The notes beneath the pieces are model-generated. The model saw only the letters and a list, made by a program, of their open reading frames with translations, was not told the DNA's origin and ran no database searches. A stretch of DNA of 31,679 nucleotides from JAGWRA01 sp035534615 (GTDB lineage: Bacteria; Acidobacteriota; Vicinamibacteria; Vicinamibacterales; CAVVIG01). The DNA is taken from assembly GCA_035534615.1 (NCBI GenBank), contig DATLRO010000110.1, positions 1 to 31,679 on the forward strand. Direction: 5' to 3'. Position 1 is the first letter of the stretch. Every line of letters starts with the position of its first letter. A program made the translations under genes and the position numbers. This document shows, in pieces, positions 7,345-18,331 of the stretch.

Positions 7345-7626
7345 ATGCGAACCATCAAGACCACCACCGGCGCCGACATCGTGCTCGACGGCGATCTGCT
7401 GGCCGTCATGGAGACCCTGTACCGGGAGGTCACGGCCCGCCACGAACTCGAGCGTTCGTTCGAGGACATGATCAAGGAGATCCATCATCTGATCGAGCAG
7501 ATGAGCGAGGACGAGCGGCGGTCGTACCTGGCGGAGAGCCTGTTCCTCAATACCGTGAAGTACGAGAACGACCGGCTGGAGGCCTACATGCGGAAGCTCC
7601 AGCTCCAGCGCCCGCCCCGCGCCTGA
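7345..7626 (+). CDS. Small helical protein of unknown function in the sigma/STAS operon
   Basis: A 93-residue acidic, highly charged, mostly helical product (…LERSFEDMIKEIHHLIEQMSEDERRSYLAESLFLN…) starting at ATG 7345, two bases after the STAS stop. Leu/Ile/Met spacing between about residues 22 and 75 suggests amphipathic or coiled-coil helices. No cysteine, HTH or membrane segment is seen. I do not recognise a family. The tight placement suggests it is made with, and may bind, the STAS protein or the sigma factor. It is followed by a strong hairpin terminator. Confidence 0.7.
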   Translation: MRTIKTTTGADIVLDGDLLAVMETLYREVTARHELERSFEDMIKEIHHLIEQMSEDERRSYLAESLFLNTVKYENDRLEAYMRKLQLQRPPRA

Positions 7627-7671
7627 TCGGGTGCGGCAGGATCGGCACCGCGCCCGCGCGGCCCTGAACGC

Positions 7672-7709
7672 CACGAGGCCGCGCGGACATCAGTCCACGC
7701 GGCCTCGTG
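7672..7709. terminator. Long hairpin between converging transcription units
   Basis: Two 17-base arms (7672-7688 and 7693-7709) separated by ATCA pair with a single C·A mismatch. The hairpin lies 45 bases after the small helical gene and 24 bases past the end of lpxC on the other strand, so it can stop both units. No long T-run follows on either strand, so it is either a Rho-assisted stop or a processing barrier. Confidence 0.65.
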
Positions 7710-7733
7710 CCTCGTATACGCGGTATGGCGGGC

Positions 7734-8636
7734 TCAGTTGGCCTTGACGGGCAGCGCCACCGGCACCCCGTCGGCCGCCTGATCGACCGGCGTCTCCACC
7801 AGGTGCCAGCAGTCGGTCTCCTCGAGCACCTTCGCCGCAAACGCGGTGTGCAGCGCGTGGCCGCCCCGGTGCGCCACCAGGTGCCCGATCACCGGATGGC
7901 CCACGAGCGCCAGGTCGCCGATCGCGTCCAGGATCTTGTGCCGGACGAACTCGTCCTCGAAGCGCAGCGCGTTGTTCAGCACGCCGGTCTCGCCGATCAC
8001 CACGGCGTTCTCGAGCGACCCGCCGAGCGCGAGGCCGTTCTGCCGCAGCATCTCCACTTCCTTGAGGAACGTGAACGTCCGCGCCGGCGCGATGTCCTCG
8101 ATGAACGTCTCCTCGGTGACCCGGATCGTCCGCGACTGATGGCGCAGCAGCGGATGATCGTAGCTGATGCTGTAGGTGACCTTGAAGTGATCCGACGGGT
8201 ACAGCGCGATCCGCTTGTCGCCGCGCGACAGCGAGATCGGCCGCACGACCTTCAGATAGCGGCGGGGCGCCGGGAGCCGCTTCACGCCCGCTTCGTGGAT
8301 CAGGTAGATGAACGGCGCGGCGCTGCCGTCCATGATCGGCACTTCGGGGTAGTTCAACTCGACGATGACGTTGTCGATCCCCACGCTGACGAGCGCGGCC
8401 AGCAGATGCTCGACCGTCTCGACCGACCCGTGGTCGCTCGCCAGCGCCGTCGCGTAGCGGATCTCCGCCACGTTGTTGACCGTCGCCGGGATCTCGTGGC
8501 CGTCGAGGTCGATCCGCCGGAAGCGAATCCCGAAACCCGGCGGGGCCGGCTTCAGCGAGAGCGTCACCTTGTTGCCGGAATGCAGACCGATTCCAGCGCA
8601 CGACATCGGCCGACGAAGGGTCCGCTGTGCGTCCAT
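7734..8636 (-). CDS. lpxC: UDP-3-O-acyl-N-acetylglucosamine deacetylase
   Basis: LpxC removes the acetyl group from UDP-3-O-acyl-GlcNAc, the committed step of lipid A synthesis, and marks the cell as having LPS. The 300-residue, single-domain-pair enzyme shows SCAGIGLHSG at the start, VEHLLAAL with zinc ligand His77, MDGSAAPF, FIEDIAPARTFTFL, and HKILDAIGDLALVG with zinc ligands His232 and Asp236, then the catalytic-type His near AHRGGHALH. All expected residues are present at normal length. The ribosome site AGAGG sits close to the ATG. uvrA lies 213 bases upstream on the same strand. Confidence 0.95.
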   Translation of the reverse strand: MDAQRTLRRPMSCAGIGLHSGNKVTLSLKPAPPGFGIRFRRIDLDGHEIPATVNNVAEIRYATALASDHGSVETVEHLLAALVSVGIDNVIVELNYPEVPIMDGSAAPFIYLIHEAGVKRLPAPRRYLKVVRPISLSRGDKRIALYPSDHFKVTYSISYDHPLLRHQSRTIRVTEETFIEDIAPARTFTFLKEVEMLRQNGLALGGSLENAVVIGETGVLNNALRFEDEFVRHKILDAIGDLALVGHPVIGHLVAHRGGHALHTAFAAKVLEETDCWHLVETPVDQAADGVPVALPVKAN

Positions 8637-8849
8637 TAGCCTCTCTGCAGCTGACGGGCGTCAGTCAGCGAATGGTGGAACAGCAAAGCGGATGCCCATG
8701 TCGGCCCTCGCCGGGCCTTCAGGAACAACCTGTTCTTATTCAACCACTTAGGCAGCATGAACCAGAAGCACCGGACCGTCGTCGACCCTGTGCGGTCGCC
8801 GGACGTCAGAGCCAATTTTGACCTGGCCGCGCCAATCTTACCATAGTCG
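8637..8849. other. 213-base uvrA-lpxC spacer, no gene
   Basis: This stretch is clearly less G/C-rich than its neighbours and has no convincing ORF. Open frames exist, but their products do not resemble proteins and have no ribosome site. On the minus strand it must carry the lpxC leader and probably a promoter, but no unambiguous -35/-10 pair was found. A short perfect dyad GAACA-ACC-TGTTC lies at 8723-8735. Confidence 0.5.
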
Positions 8850-11696
<2,847 letters not shown>

Positions 11697-11830
11697 CGGC
11701 TCTGGTTCCTCGCCCGGCGGGTGGATCAGGGGCGCGGACGCGCCTCCCGGAGGGATCCCCCCCGACAGCCGGGACGTTCTGGAAGTCGACGAAAGAACCA
11801 TGTTAGCACGCGGGCCGCGCGCCGGGCACC

Positions 11831-11875
11831 GAGCCGGGGTTCGGGGCGGAGCCCCGATTGAAGAAAAACTTCAAT
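11831..11875. repeat. Dispersed GC palindrome, copy 2, plus adjoining AT hairpin
   Basis: Bases 11831-11856 are identical to 1348-1373. Directly beside them, ATTGAAG-AAAAA-CTTCAAT (11857-11875) is a perfect seven-pair inverted repeat overlapping the stop of the esterase gene. Read on the minus strand, the esterase transcript would fold into an AU hairpin and then a GC hairpin, a likely 3' end for that gene. The rest of 11697-11870 contains no gene, only the uvrA leader. Confidence 0.7.
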
Positions 11876-13604
11876 GCAGCCAGGCCGTACTCGCCCCGGC
11901 CGGCGCGTTCCGGCGGACCTGCGCCGCCATCTCCCGGATCAGATCGGCGTTGGTCATCCCCTGCCAGCCGTGTCCCTTCATCGGCCGGCCGTAGGCGAAC
12001 GATCCGGCATAGTACGGATGCGTCGTCGACTTCATGAAGTCCTCGAACAGGTAGACCGCGAGGTTCAGATAGAAGTTGTCCATGTCGCCGACGAACAGGT
12101 GCAGCTTGCCGACCAGATCGGGGCCGATCGTCGGCCAGTGCTCCTGCGCGTACGCCCGCAGATCGTAGCCGTGCGCCTTCATGTAGTCGGCGACGCTGTG
12201 GTCGATCACCCCGGTCCTCTTGTTCCAGAGCGGCTTCGGATAGCCGTCCGCGCCGATCGGCCCGTAGGTCGCCTCCCAGATCTCGAGCTGCTGCCCCGAT
12301 CGCCCGTGGCTGCCGAGCGTCGCCTCCAGCTGACTGAGCTGCTGGACCGTGTTCGCCGGCTGGCCGTCGCTCCGGCGGCGGAAGAACCGCTCGGGCACGT
12401 ACCACGCGCCGGTCGGATTCGGCGGGTAGAACGCGTTCGCGTCCTTGTAGATGTTGATCAGCATGTAGCGCCGGAAATCGATCGGATCCGGATAGAGCGT
12501 CCACGTGCCGCCGAAGAACGCCGGGTGATAGAGCTGCAGCGCCAGCGATTCCCAGCCGCCCGTGGAACCGCCCGTCAGCACCCGGGCGTACGGCCGGTTC
12601 AGCATCCGGAAGTGCGACTCCAGGTACGGAATCAGCTCGGTCATCAGCGCGTCGCCGTACGGACCGTTGTTGACCGAGTTCACGGCGTACGAATCGTCGA
12701 AGTACGGTGTGGGATGCTGGAACGTCACCGCAATCATCCGCGGGAAGTTGTCGGAGTTCCAGGCCTGGTAGAACTGATAGCCGGTCTCCCGCCCCATCGA
12801 GATCCGGCGCGCGCGCGCCGCGTCGGTCTCCGGCCGCTGCTCGGTCGTGAAGCCGAACGGCGGGTTCAACCCGAAGTGCCCCTGCACGAAGATCGTCGGA
12901 TAGCGCTCGGCCGGGTGCGCGGCATAACCCTTCGGCAGCAGCACCGTGGCGCCGAGGTACATCGGATGCCCCCAGAAGGCCGTCAGCAGCTTGCTCTGGA
13001 TCTTGACGTGCGTCACCCACTCGGTGTCGAGCGGCACCTGCACGGGAGGAATCACCTGGTCGAGGCTGAGCTTCACGTCGTAGCCCGCCTGCGCGTCGAG
13101 GTGAATGCGCCGGACCTCGCTGTACAGATTGCCGGGCGACCGGTTGAACTGCTGGCCCTCCCAGTGATCCATGTGCGCCCAGATCACGTGGCCGTCCGAC
13201 CGGTGGAACTCGGTGTAGACGTTGAGGATCGCCTGCACGTAATAATCGCCCGGCGGCAGGCGGCGCAGGCTCTCGAGCGGATACCCGAGCGCGCGCCCGT
13301 CGATCACCGCCGGCGTGGCGGGAGCGAGCTGGCTCACATCGGCGCCGAAGAACGGCACGCTGACCCAGGATCCGGCCTGGAGCCGCGGCTCCGGCGTGCC
13401 GGTGCGGGAGATGGCGACGAAGACGCGGCCGGTCACCGGGGTGGCCCGGACGGAGGCCGGAAACGAGATCTCGAACCGGAGGTTGCCGGTCGCCGGCGCC
13501 TGCACCTGCCGGGTGCAGGCGCCGGCGCACACGCCGAGGCCGGCGACGACCGCGCAAGCGAGAAGGCGACGGTGGTACCCCGACGCACGCGCATGGAGCG
13601 GCAT
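11871..13604 (-). CDS. Secreted lipoprotein, putative esterase (alpha/beta hydrolase)
   Basis: A 577-residue protein with a signal peptide ending in a lipobox-like AGAC (Cys30), so probably a membrane-anchored lipoprotein. After an N-terminal beta-rich domain (about 35-200), the C-terminal part resembles the enterochelin-esterase/esterase-D group of alpha/beta hydrolases: GATVLLPKGY, YPTIFVQGHFG, then VLTGGSTGGWESL, where Ser347 is the likely nucleophile. A later FVGDMDNFYLN and GHGWQGM could carry the acid and histidine. The substrate cannot be read from the sequence. ATG 13604 has an ideal ribosome site, AAGGAG, six bases upstream. It appears to be transcribed alone and ends at the palindrome pair. 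Confidence 0.8.
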   Translation of the reverse strand: MPLHARASGYHRRLLACAVVAGLGVCAGACTRQVQAPATGNLRFEISFPASVRATPVTGRVFVAISRTGTPEPRLQAGSWVSVPFFGADVSQLAPATPAVIDGRALGYPLESLRRLPPGDYYVQAILNVYTEFHRSDGHVIWAHMDHWEGQQFNRSPGNLYSEVRRIHLDAQAGYDVKLSLDQVIPPVQVPLDTEWVTHVKIQSKLLTAFWGHPMYLGATVLLPKGYAAHPAERYPTIFVQGHFGLNPPFGFTTEQRPETDAARARRISMGRETGYQFYQAWNSDNFPRMIAVTFQHPTPYFDDSYAVNSVNNGPYGDALMTELIPYLESHFRMLNRPYARVLTGGSTGGWESLALQLYHPAFFGGTWTLYPDPIDFRRYMLINIYKDANAFYPPNPTGAWYVPERFFRRRSDGQPANTVQQLSQLEATLGSHGRSGQQLEIWEATYGPIGADGYPKPLWNKRTGVIDHSVADYMKAHGYDLRAYAQEHWPTIGPDLVGKLHLFVGDMDNFYLNLAVYLFEDFMKSTTHPYYAGSFAYGRPMKGHGWQGMTNADLIREMAAQVRRNAPAGASTAWLH

Positions 13605-13621
13605 GCTTATCTCCTTGTCAA

Positions 13622-13638
13622 CCGGGGCACGGCCCCGG
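13622..13638. repeat. Perfect GC hairpin between the CoA-transferase and esterase genes
   Basis: CCGGGGC-ACG-GCCCCGG is a perfect seven-pair hairpin lying 18 bases before the esterase start on the minus strand and 24 bases after the CoA-transferase stop. It resembles the 1348/11831 palindrome family in composition but is not identical. It could end the upstream transcript. Confidence 0.5.
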
Positions 13639-13661
13639 ACCCCGGCCGCGGCCCGATCTGA

Positions 13662-14864
13662 CTACACAATCCCGTCCGCCCGCAACCGGCGTCGCGCGGC
13701 ATCGTCGAAGCCGGCGGCGGTCAGCACGGAATCCGTGTCGACGCCGAGGCCGGGCGACGGCCGGACCGCCACGGGGGATGCCGGCAGGTCGTCACCGGGG
13801 CCGGCGAACAGGATGGGCGTGCGGATGAAGCGCGAGCCGTCGCGCTCGACGACGGCGCCGCGCGCGGCCAGGTGCGGGTCGGCGAGCGCCTCGTCCACGC
13901 TGTTCACCGGGGTGAGACAGACGTCCACATCCGCGAAGCGCTCGAGCCATTCGCGCCGGGTGCGGCTGCCGAAGATCCCGGTCACCTCCGCGAGCAGCCG
14001 CGCCTGCGCGTCCCCGGCGGCGAACTGCAGCGGGATGAGGTCGGCCCGGCCGATCCGGTCGCAGAACGCTTTCCAGAATTTCGGCTCGAGGGCCCCGAGG
14101 GCGACGTACTGATCGTCGGCCGTCCGGTAGATGTTGTAGCAGGCGCCGCGGCCCGTGATCGGCAGCTCGCCGCGATCCCGGTCGACGCCGGCCACGAGCC
14201 GGTCGGCGGCGGGAAACGTGAGCCACGACAGCGCCGCCTCGAAAATCGGGACGTCGACCGTGCTGCCTTCGCCCGTCCGCTCGCGCATGAACAGGGCGGC
14301 CAGCATGCCGGCGGCGGCGTTCATCGCCGCGCCGATGTCGCCCAGGAGCATGCGTGGCACGCGGGGGGGCTCGTGGTCGATCCGGTCGACGCCGAACAGG
14401 CCGGCCAGGGCGACGTAGTTGAGGTCGTGGGCGGGCCGTTCCGCGTACGGGCCCTGCCGGCCGAACCCGGTGATCGAGCAGTGGATCAGCCGCGGGTGAC
14501 GGGCCCGGACGGTCGCCGCGTCCACGCCGAGCCGGCGCGCGGTCCGGGGGCGGAAGCTCTCGACGAGCAGGTCGGCACGTCCGGCGAGCGCGTCGAGCAC
14601 GCCGGCGGCGGCGGGCGCGCGCAGGTCGAGGGTGACGCTGCGCTTGTTCCGGTTCAGCACGTGAAAGTAGACGCTCGTGCCGCCGGCCAGCGGCGGAAAC
14701 GCGCGGGTCGGATCGCCGCCGCGCGGATCCTCGATCTTGACGACGTCGGCCCCCAGGTCGGCGAGCACCAGCGTCGCGTAGGCGCCCGGCAGCAGGCGCG
14801 TGAGGTCGAGGACGGTGACGCCCTCGAGCGGTCTACGCGCGGACATCGGCGCGCTCGCCGTCAC
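13662..14864 (-). CDS. CaiB/BaiF family (class III) CoA-transferase or racemase
   Basis: A 400-residue member of the CaiB/BaiF family, which includes formyl-CoA transferase and alpha-methylacyl-CoA racemase. It begins LEGVTVLDLTRLLPGAYATLVLADLGADVVKIEDP, with GGDPTR and NRNKRSVTLDL following, all family hallmarks. GFGRQGPYAERPAHDLNYVALAGL contains the expected catalytic Asp in a His-Asp-x-Asn-Tyr context typical of the racemase subgroup. Substrate uncertain; alpha-methylacyl-CoA racemase is my best guess. The start ATG 14864 overlaps the upstream permease gene by 32 bases (or 14 if ATG 14846 is used), so the two are probably coupled. Confidence 0.85.
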   Translation of the reverse strand: MTASAPMSARRPLEGVTVLDLTRLLPGAYATLVLADLGADVVKIEDPRGGDPTRAFPPLAGGTSVYFHVLNRNKRSVTLDLRAPAAAGVLDALAGRADLLVESFRPRTARRLGVDAATVRARHPRLIHCSITGFGRQGPYAERPAHDLNYVALAGLFGVDRIDHEPPRVPRMLLGDIGAAMNAAAGMLAALFMRERTGEGSTVDVPIFEAALSWLTFPAADRLVAGVDRDRGELPITGRGACYNIYRTADDQYVALGALEPKFWKAFCDRIGRADLIPLQFAAGDAQARLLAEVTGIFGSRTRREWLERFADVDVCLTPVNSVDEALADPHLAARGAVVERDGSRFIRTPILFAGPGDDLPASPVAVRPSPGLGVDTDSVLTAAGFDDAARRRLRADGIV

Positions 14865-16383
14865 GCTTCAGCAGGCTGTGATGAGCGCCGTAGAAGAAGT
14901 AGATGACGAGCCCGACCACCAGCCAGAGCACGAACCGGATCCAGGTGACCATCGGCAGCTCCATCATCAGGTACGCGCACATCACGACCGACAGCAGCGG
15001 CACCAGCGGCACCAGCGGCGTCCGGAACGGCCGCGGCCGGTCCGGGTTCGTGCGCCGCAGGACGATGACGCCGATCGAGACGAGAATGAACGCGAACAGC
15101 GTGCCGATGTTCGTCAGCTCGACGACCTCGTTGATGTTCGCAATCGACGCGAACACCGCCACGAACACGCCGGTGATGATCGTCGTGACGTACGGCGTCC
15201 GGTACTTCGGGTGGACGCGCGCCGCCCACGGCGGCAGCAGCCCGTCACGCGCCATCGAGAAGAAGATGCGCGGCTGGCCCATCTGGAAGACGACCAGCAC
15301 CGACGTCATCGCGAACACCGCGCCCAGCGAGACGACGCCGGCCGCCCAGTTCATCCCGATCCCGGAGAAGGCGGTCGCCAGCGGCTCGGCCGTGTCGAGG
15401 TACTTGTAGTTGAGCATCCCCGTCAGCATGACGGCGACGAGGATGTAGATGATCGTGCAGATGATGAGGCTGGCGATCATCGCGATCGGCATGTCGCGCT
15501 GCGGGTTCCGCGCTTCTTCCGCCGCCGTGGACACGGCGTCGAAGCCGATGTAGGCGAAGAAGATGATCGCCGCGGCGTTCGAGATCCCCTTGAAGCCGTT
15601 CGGCGCGAACGGGTGCCAGTTCGCCGGCTTCACGTAGAAGAAGCCGACGGCGACGAAGAACACGATGATGCCGAGCTTGAGGACCACCATCGCCGAGTTC
15701 AGCCACGCGCTCTCCTTGATGCCCACCACGAGCACCCACGTGATGAGCGCCACGATCGAGAACGCCGGCAGATCGAAGATGATCGGCACGCCGGCCACCC
15801 GCGGCGCGTGCAGGAACGCCTGATAGGCCTGCGCCACCACCGGCCCGAGCGTCGCCACGTTCACGTGCGCCGCCAGCGCCGCCCGCGTCTGCTCGTTCGC
15901 CTGCAGCGCCGTCCGGAAATCCATCCCGAGCCACGCCGGCCACGGAATGCCCAGGCCGCGCAGCAGCTCCTGGAAATAGCCGGACCACGACACCGCCACC
16001 GCGACGTTCCCGATGGCGTACTCCAGGATCAGGTCCCACCCGATGATCCAGGCGATCAGCTCGCCGAGCGTGGCATACGCGTACGTATACGCGGAGCCGG
16101 ACACCGGCACCATCGCGGCGAACTCCGCGTAGCACAGCGCGGCAAAGCCGCACGCAATCGCCGTCAGCACGAACGACAGCGCCACCGCCGGTCCGGCGCC
16201 GAGATGTTCGCCACCCCCCGCCGCCGCCGTCCCGATCGTCGAGAAGATGCCGGCGCCGATGATCGCGCCGACCCCCAGCAGGGTCAGCTGCACGGGCCCG
16301 AGGGAGCGCTTGAGCCGGTGCGTCGGCTCCTCGGTCTCGCCGACCAGCCGATCGAGCGATTTCGTCTCAAACAGTCGCGACAT
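14833..16383 (-). CDS. APC-superfamily amino-acid permease (cationic amino-acid transporter type)
   Basis: A 516-residue integral membrane protein with about 12-14 hydrophobic segments. The N-terminus (…HRLKRSLGPVQLTLLGVGAIIGAGIF) holds the GxGxIIGAGIF substrate-site motif of the APC superfamily, and FFAYIGFDAVSTAAEEARNPQRDMPIAM matches the TM6 FIGFDxxxxxAEExxNPxRxxP signature of the CAT/YfnA group. The C-terminal three segments are followed by a charged tail. The substrate is probably an amino acid, but the exact one is not readable. Its codons are as G/C-rich as those of soluble neighbours, which makes it a useful comparison for the AT-rich membrane gene at the right end. The adjoining CoA-transferase overlaps its 3' end. 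Confidence 0.9.
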   Translation of the reverse strand: MSRLFETKSLDRLVGETEEPTHRLKRSLGPVQLTLLGVGAIIGAGIFSTIGTAAAGGGEHLGAGPAVALSFVLTAIACGFAALCYAEFAAMVPVSGSAYTYAYATLGELIAWIIGWDLILEYAIGNVAVAVSWSGYFQELLRGLGIPWPAWLGMDFRTALQANEQTRAALAAHVNVATLGPVVAQAYQAFLHAPRVAGVPIIFDLPAFSIVALITWVLVVGIKESAWLNSAMVVLKLGIIVFFVAVGFFYVKPANWHPFAPNGFKGISNAAAIIFFAYIGFDAVSTAAEEARNPQRDMPIAMIASLIICTIIYILVAVMLTGMLNYKYLDTAEPLATAFSGIGMNWAAGVVSLGAVFAMTSVLVVFQMGQPRIFFSMARDGLLPPWAARVHPKYRTPYVTTIITGVFVAVFASIANINEVVELTNIGTLFAFILVSIGVIVLRRTNPDRPRPFRTPLVPLVPLLSVVMCAYLMMELPMVTWIRFVLWLVVGLVIYFFYGAHHSLLKRDGERADVRA

Positions 16384-16528
16384 GAGTCAGGGCCTCTCGC
16401 CCGGGGGCCCGGCCGATCCGCGGGCGCGGCAGACGCGCGCCGTCCGCCGCGGATCGGGCCCTCCACACTCCCGGCCACCGTGGCGTGCGTATTCTACTTG
16501 TTGAGAGGAAGGAGCGACAGCCACCCGG

Positions 16529-17620
16529 TCAGGCCGGCGGCCGGAGCGGCACCTGGAGCCGGTACGCCGCGTCGTTCGACACCACGATCAGCCCGCCGCG
16601 CGGATCCAGCGCGAGGCCCACCAGCCCCGGACCGGCCACGACCAGCTCGGCCGGCTGGCCCGCGACGATCCGGTAAACCCCGCTCGCGCCCGCCAGCGCG
16701 TCGACGACGTACAACGCACCCTGCGCGTCGAACGCCAGCCCCTGCGGCCGGCCGAATCGCTGGGGCAAGGGGGTGACGGTCCCGTCCGGATCGACCCGGT
16801 ACACGTGATCGTAGGCCGCCAGCGTCGGCGCCGTGACGTACAGCGCCCGATCGGGTCCGACCGCCAGGTGAAACGCCGCCACGCTCGGCGGCAGCGACGC
16901 GAACGGCCGCGCCTCGCCGGCCGGCGTCACGACGAAAATCGTCCCCGAGCGGTCGCCGACGTACAGCGTGTCGTCGGCGGCGAACGCCAGCCCGCACGCC
17001 ACGCCCATGTCGCTGACGAACACCTCGGCGCGTCCATCGGGCCCCACGCGGTAGACCGTGCCGTCGAATCGGCTCGAAACGTACAGCAGACCGGCCCGGT
17101 CGAACGCCATCGACGTCGGATTGACGATGCCGGACGCGAACGTTTCGCGTGTGCCGTCCGGGCCGACCCGGTACACCGACACCGGCACCTCTTCGCCGCG
17201 CGTGCCGCTGTAGGTCACATACAGATTGCCATGGGCGTCGATGACGGGGCTGTCCACCTGGTGAATCCCGGTGGCGACCGGCTTCCCGATCTCGACGAAG
17301 GCCGTTTCGCCCGGCACCTCGACGATGCGCACCGGCGTCCGGCCGCCCTCGAGCCCGTCGGGCACGCGCACCCCCAGCACCGACGGCGAGGCGTACACGA
17401 CCCGCGCCGGCAGATCGCCGAGCCGCACGTCCGGCAGCCGCTCGGCCGTCACCTGAAAGTCGGCGCCGTGAATGTCGAGGCGACCGCCGGCGATGGACCA
17501 GAGCGGCACGATGGCCGACACGCGTGGACGATGAAGCACGGGCATAAAGCAGGCTCGCCGGCCGGAGGCGTCGAGCAGACGGAATCCGATCGCGCGCGCC
17601 GCCCGCGGGCCGGCGCGCAT
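16529..17620 (-). CDS. IPT/TIG plus NHL/SMP-30-type beta-propeller protein
   Basis: A 363-residue protein. An N-terminal segment (PRVSAIVPLWSIAGGRLDIHGADF …) fits an IPT/TIG immunoglobulin-like fold. The rest is a series of roughly 40-residue repeats of the type 'VNPTSMAFDRAGLLYVSSRFDGTVYRV', typical of NHL or SMP-30/gluconolactonase-like six-bladed propellers. No signal peptide or catalytic residues are obvious. The start is uncertain: ATG 17620 follows the HNH gene stop by 15 bases, while ATG 17545 (MPVLHRPRVS) starts directly at the TIG domain. It is probably cotranscribed with the HNH gene. Likely a binding or scaffold protein; function unknown. Confidence 0.75.
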   Translation of the reverse strand: MRAGPRAARAIGFRLLDASGRRACFMPVLHRPRVSAIVPLWSIAGGRLDIHGADFQVTAERLPDVRLGDLPARVVYASPSVLGVRVPDGLEGGRTPVRIVEVPGETAFVEIGKPVATGIHQVDSPVIDAHGNLYVTYSGTRGEEVPVSVYRVGPDGTRETFASGIVNPTSMAFDRAGLLYVSSRFDGTVYRVGPDGRAEVFVSDMGVACGLAFAADDTLYVGDRSGTIFVVTPAGEARPFASLPPSVAAFHLAVGPDRALYVTAPTLAAYDHVYRVDPDGTVTPLPQRFGRPQGLAFDAQGALYVVDALAGASGVYRIVAGQPAELVVAGPGLVGLALDPRGGLIVVSNDAAYRLQVPLRPPA

Positions 17621-17635
17621 GACACCCCACGGAAA

Positions 17636-18169
17636 CTACGTGTCGTCCAGTTCGACGTTCCAGTACAGATAATCGCGCCAGCTCTCGGGCGCATCCCGCA
17701 ACCCGATCGTAATCCGGACCGCCGGCGCGGAATCCGGGCGGCGCGCCGGCCGCACCAGGTGCATCGAGGCCTCGGACGGCGTCCGCCCGCCCTTCCGCCG
17801 GTTGCACGTGACGCAGCAGGTGACGATGTTCTCCCAGTCCTTGCGGCCGCCCTGGGCGACCGGCACCACGTGGTCGAACGTCAAATCACTGGTGGGGTAC
17901 TGACGGCCGCAGTACTGGCAGGTGTGATTGTCGCGGGCGTAGATGTTGGCCCGCGAGAACGGCACGTAGTCGAACCGGCGTTTGATCCGGATGTAGCGGA
18001 GCAGCCGGATGACCGATGGCAGCTTGAGGCTGAACGAGACCGCGTGGACTTCCCGGTCGTAAACCGAGACGATCTCGACTTTCCCCTGACACCAGAGCGT
18101 GATCGCCTTCTGCCAGTGGACGACCTTGAGCGGCTCGTAAGACGCGTTGAGAAGGAGCGTCTGCTCCAT
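17636..18169 (-). CDS. HNH endonuclease family protein
   Basis: A 177-residue protein of the HNH group widely found as a single chromosomal gene in bacteria. The N-terminus TLLLNASYEPLKVVHWQKAITLW is characteristic of that group. The HNH core follows: CQYCG (Cys84, Cys87), LTFDHVVPVAQGG (Asp99-His100), NIVTCCVTCNRRKG (Asn114, Cys119, Cys122, Asn123). Both zinc knuckles and the catalytic His/Asn are intact. The cellular role of this orphan family is not established. A promoter-like TTGACA at 18202-18207 lies so close that the transcript may start at the ATG itself. Confidence 0.88.
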   Translation of the reverse strand: MEQTLLLNASYEPLKVVHWQKAITLWCQGKVEIVSVYDREVHAVSFSLKLPSVIRLLRYIRIKRRFDYVPFSRANIYARDNHTCQYCGRQYPTSDLTFDHVVPVAQGGRKDWENIVTCCVTCNRRKGGRTPSEASMHLVRPARRPDSAPAVRITIGLRDAPESWRDYLYWNVELDDT

Positions 18170-18177
18170 GTTCCCGC

Positions 18178-18207
18178 ATTTTGACCCGATGACGGCCGGG
18201 CTGTCAA
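18178..18207 (-). promoter_or_regulatory. Possible promoter of the HNH gene, near-leaderless
   Basis: On the minus strand TTGACA (18202-18207), an 18-base spacer and CAAAAT (18178-18183) precede the ATG at 18169. Transcription would begin at or within two or three bases of the start codon. The 162-base gap to the divergent NlpC gene also holds an imperfect dyad around 18224-18246 (AAGCC-N6-GGCTT). Confidence 0.35.
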
Positions 18208-18331
18208 GCCTGCCGAGCGACTAAAGCCTGTTTTGGCTTGGGCTTAGAGCAATCATTCCATCTCACGTCCCGGGCGCGCCCCCCTGGCCGTCGTCTGTGC
18301 CGGACGGGCGTTCCGGCCGATAGACCGGGCG

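Noticed and set aside
8723..8735. Dyad GAACA-ACC-TGTTC resembling an SOS (LexA) box near uvrA
   Set aside because: It lies beyond the 3' end of uvrA and before lpxC on the same strand, not before uvrA, and the GAAC-N5-GTTC spacing does not match the LexA boxes I know. Kept only as a note on the spacer.
14800..16776. Long plus-strand frame (about 658 codons), His/Arg/Asp-rich
   Set aside because: It is antisense to the amino-acid permease and has no domain; the permease has full family motifs and membrane helices.
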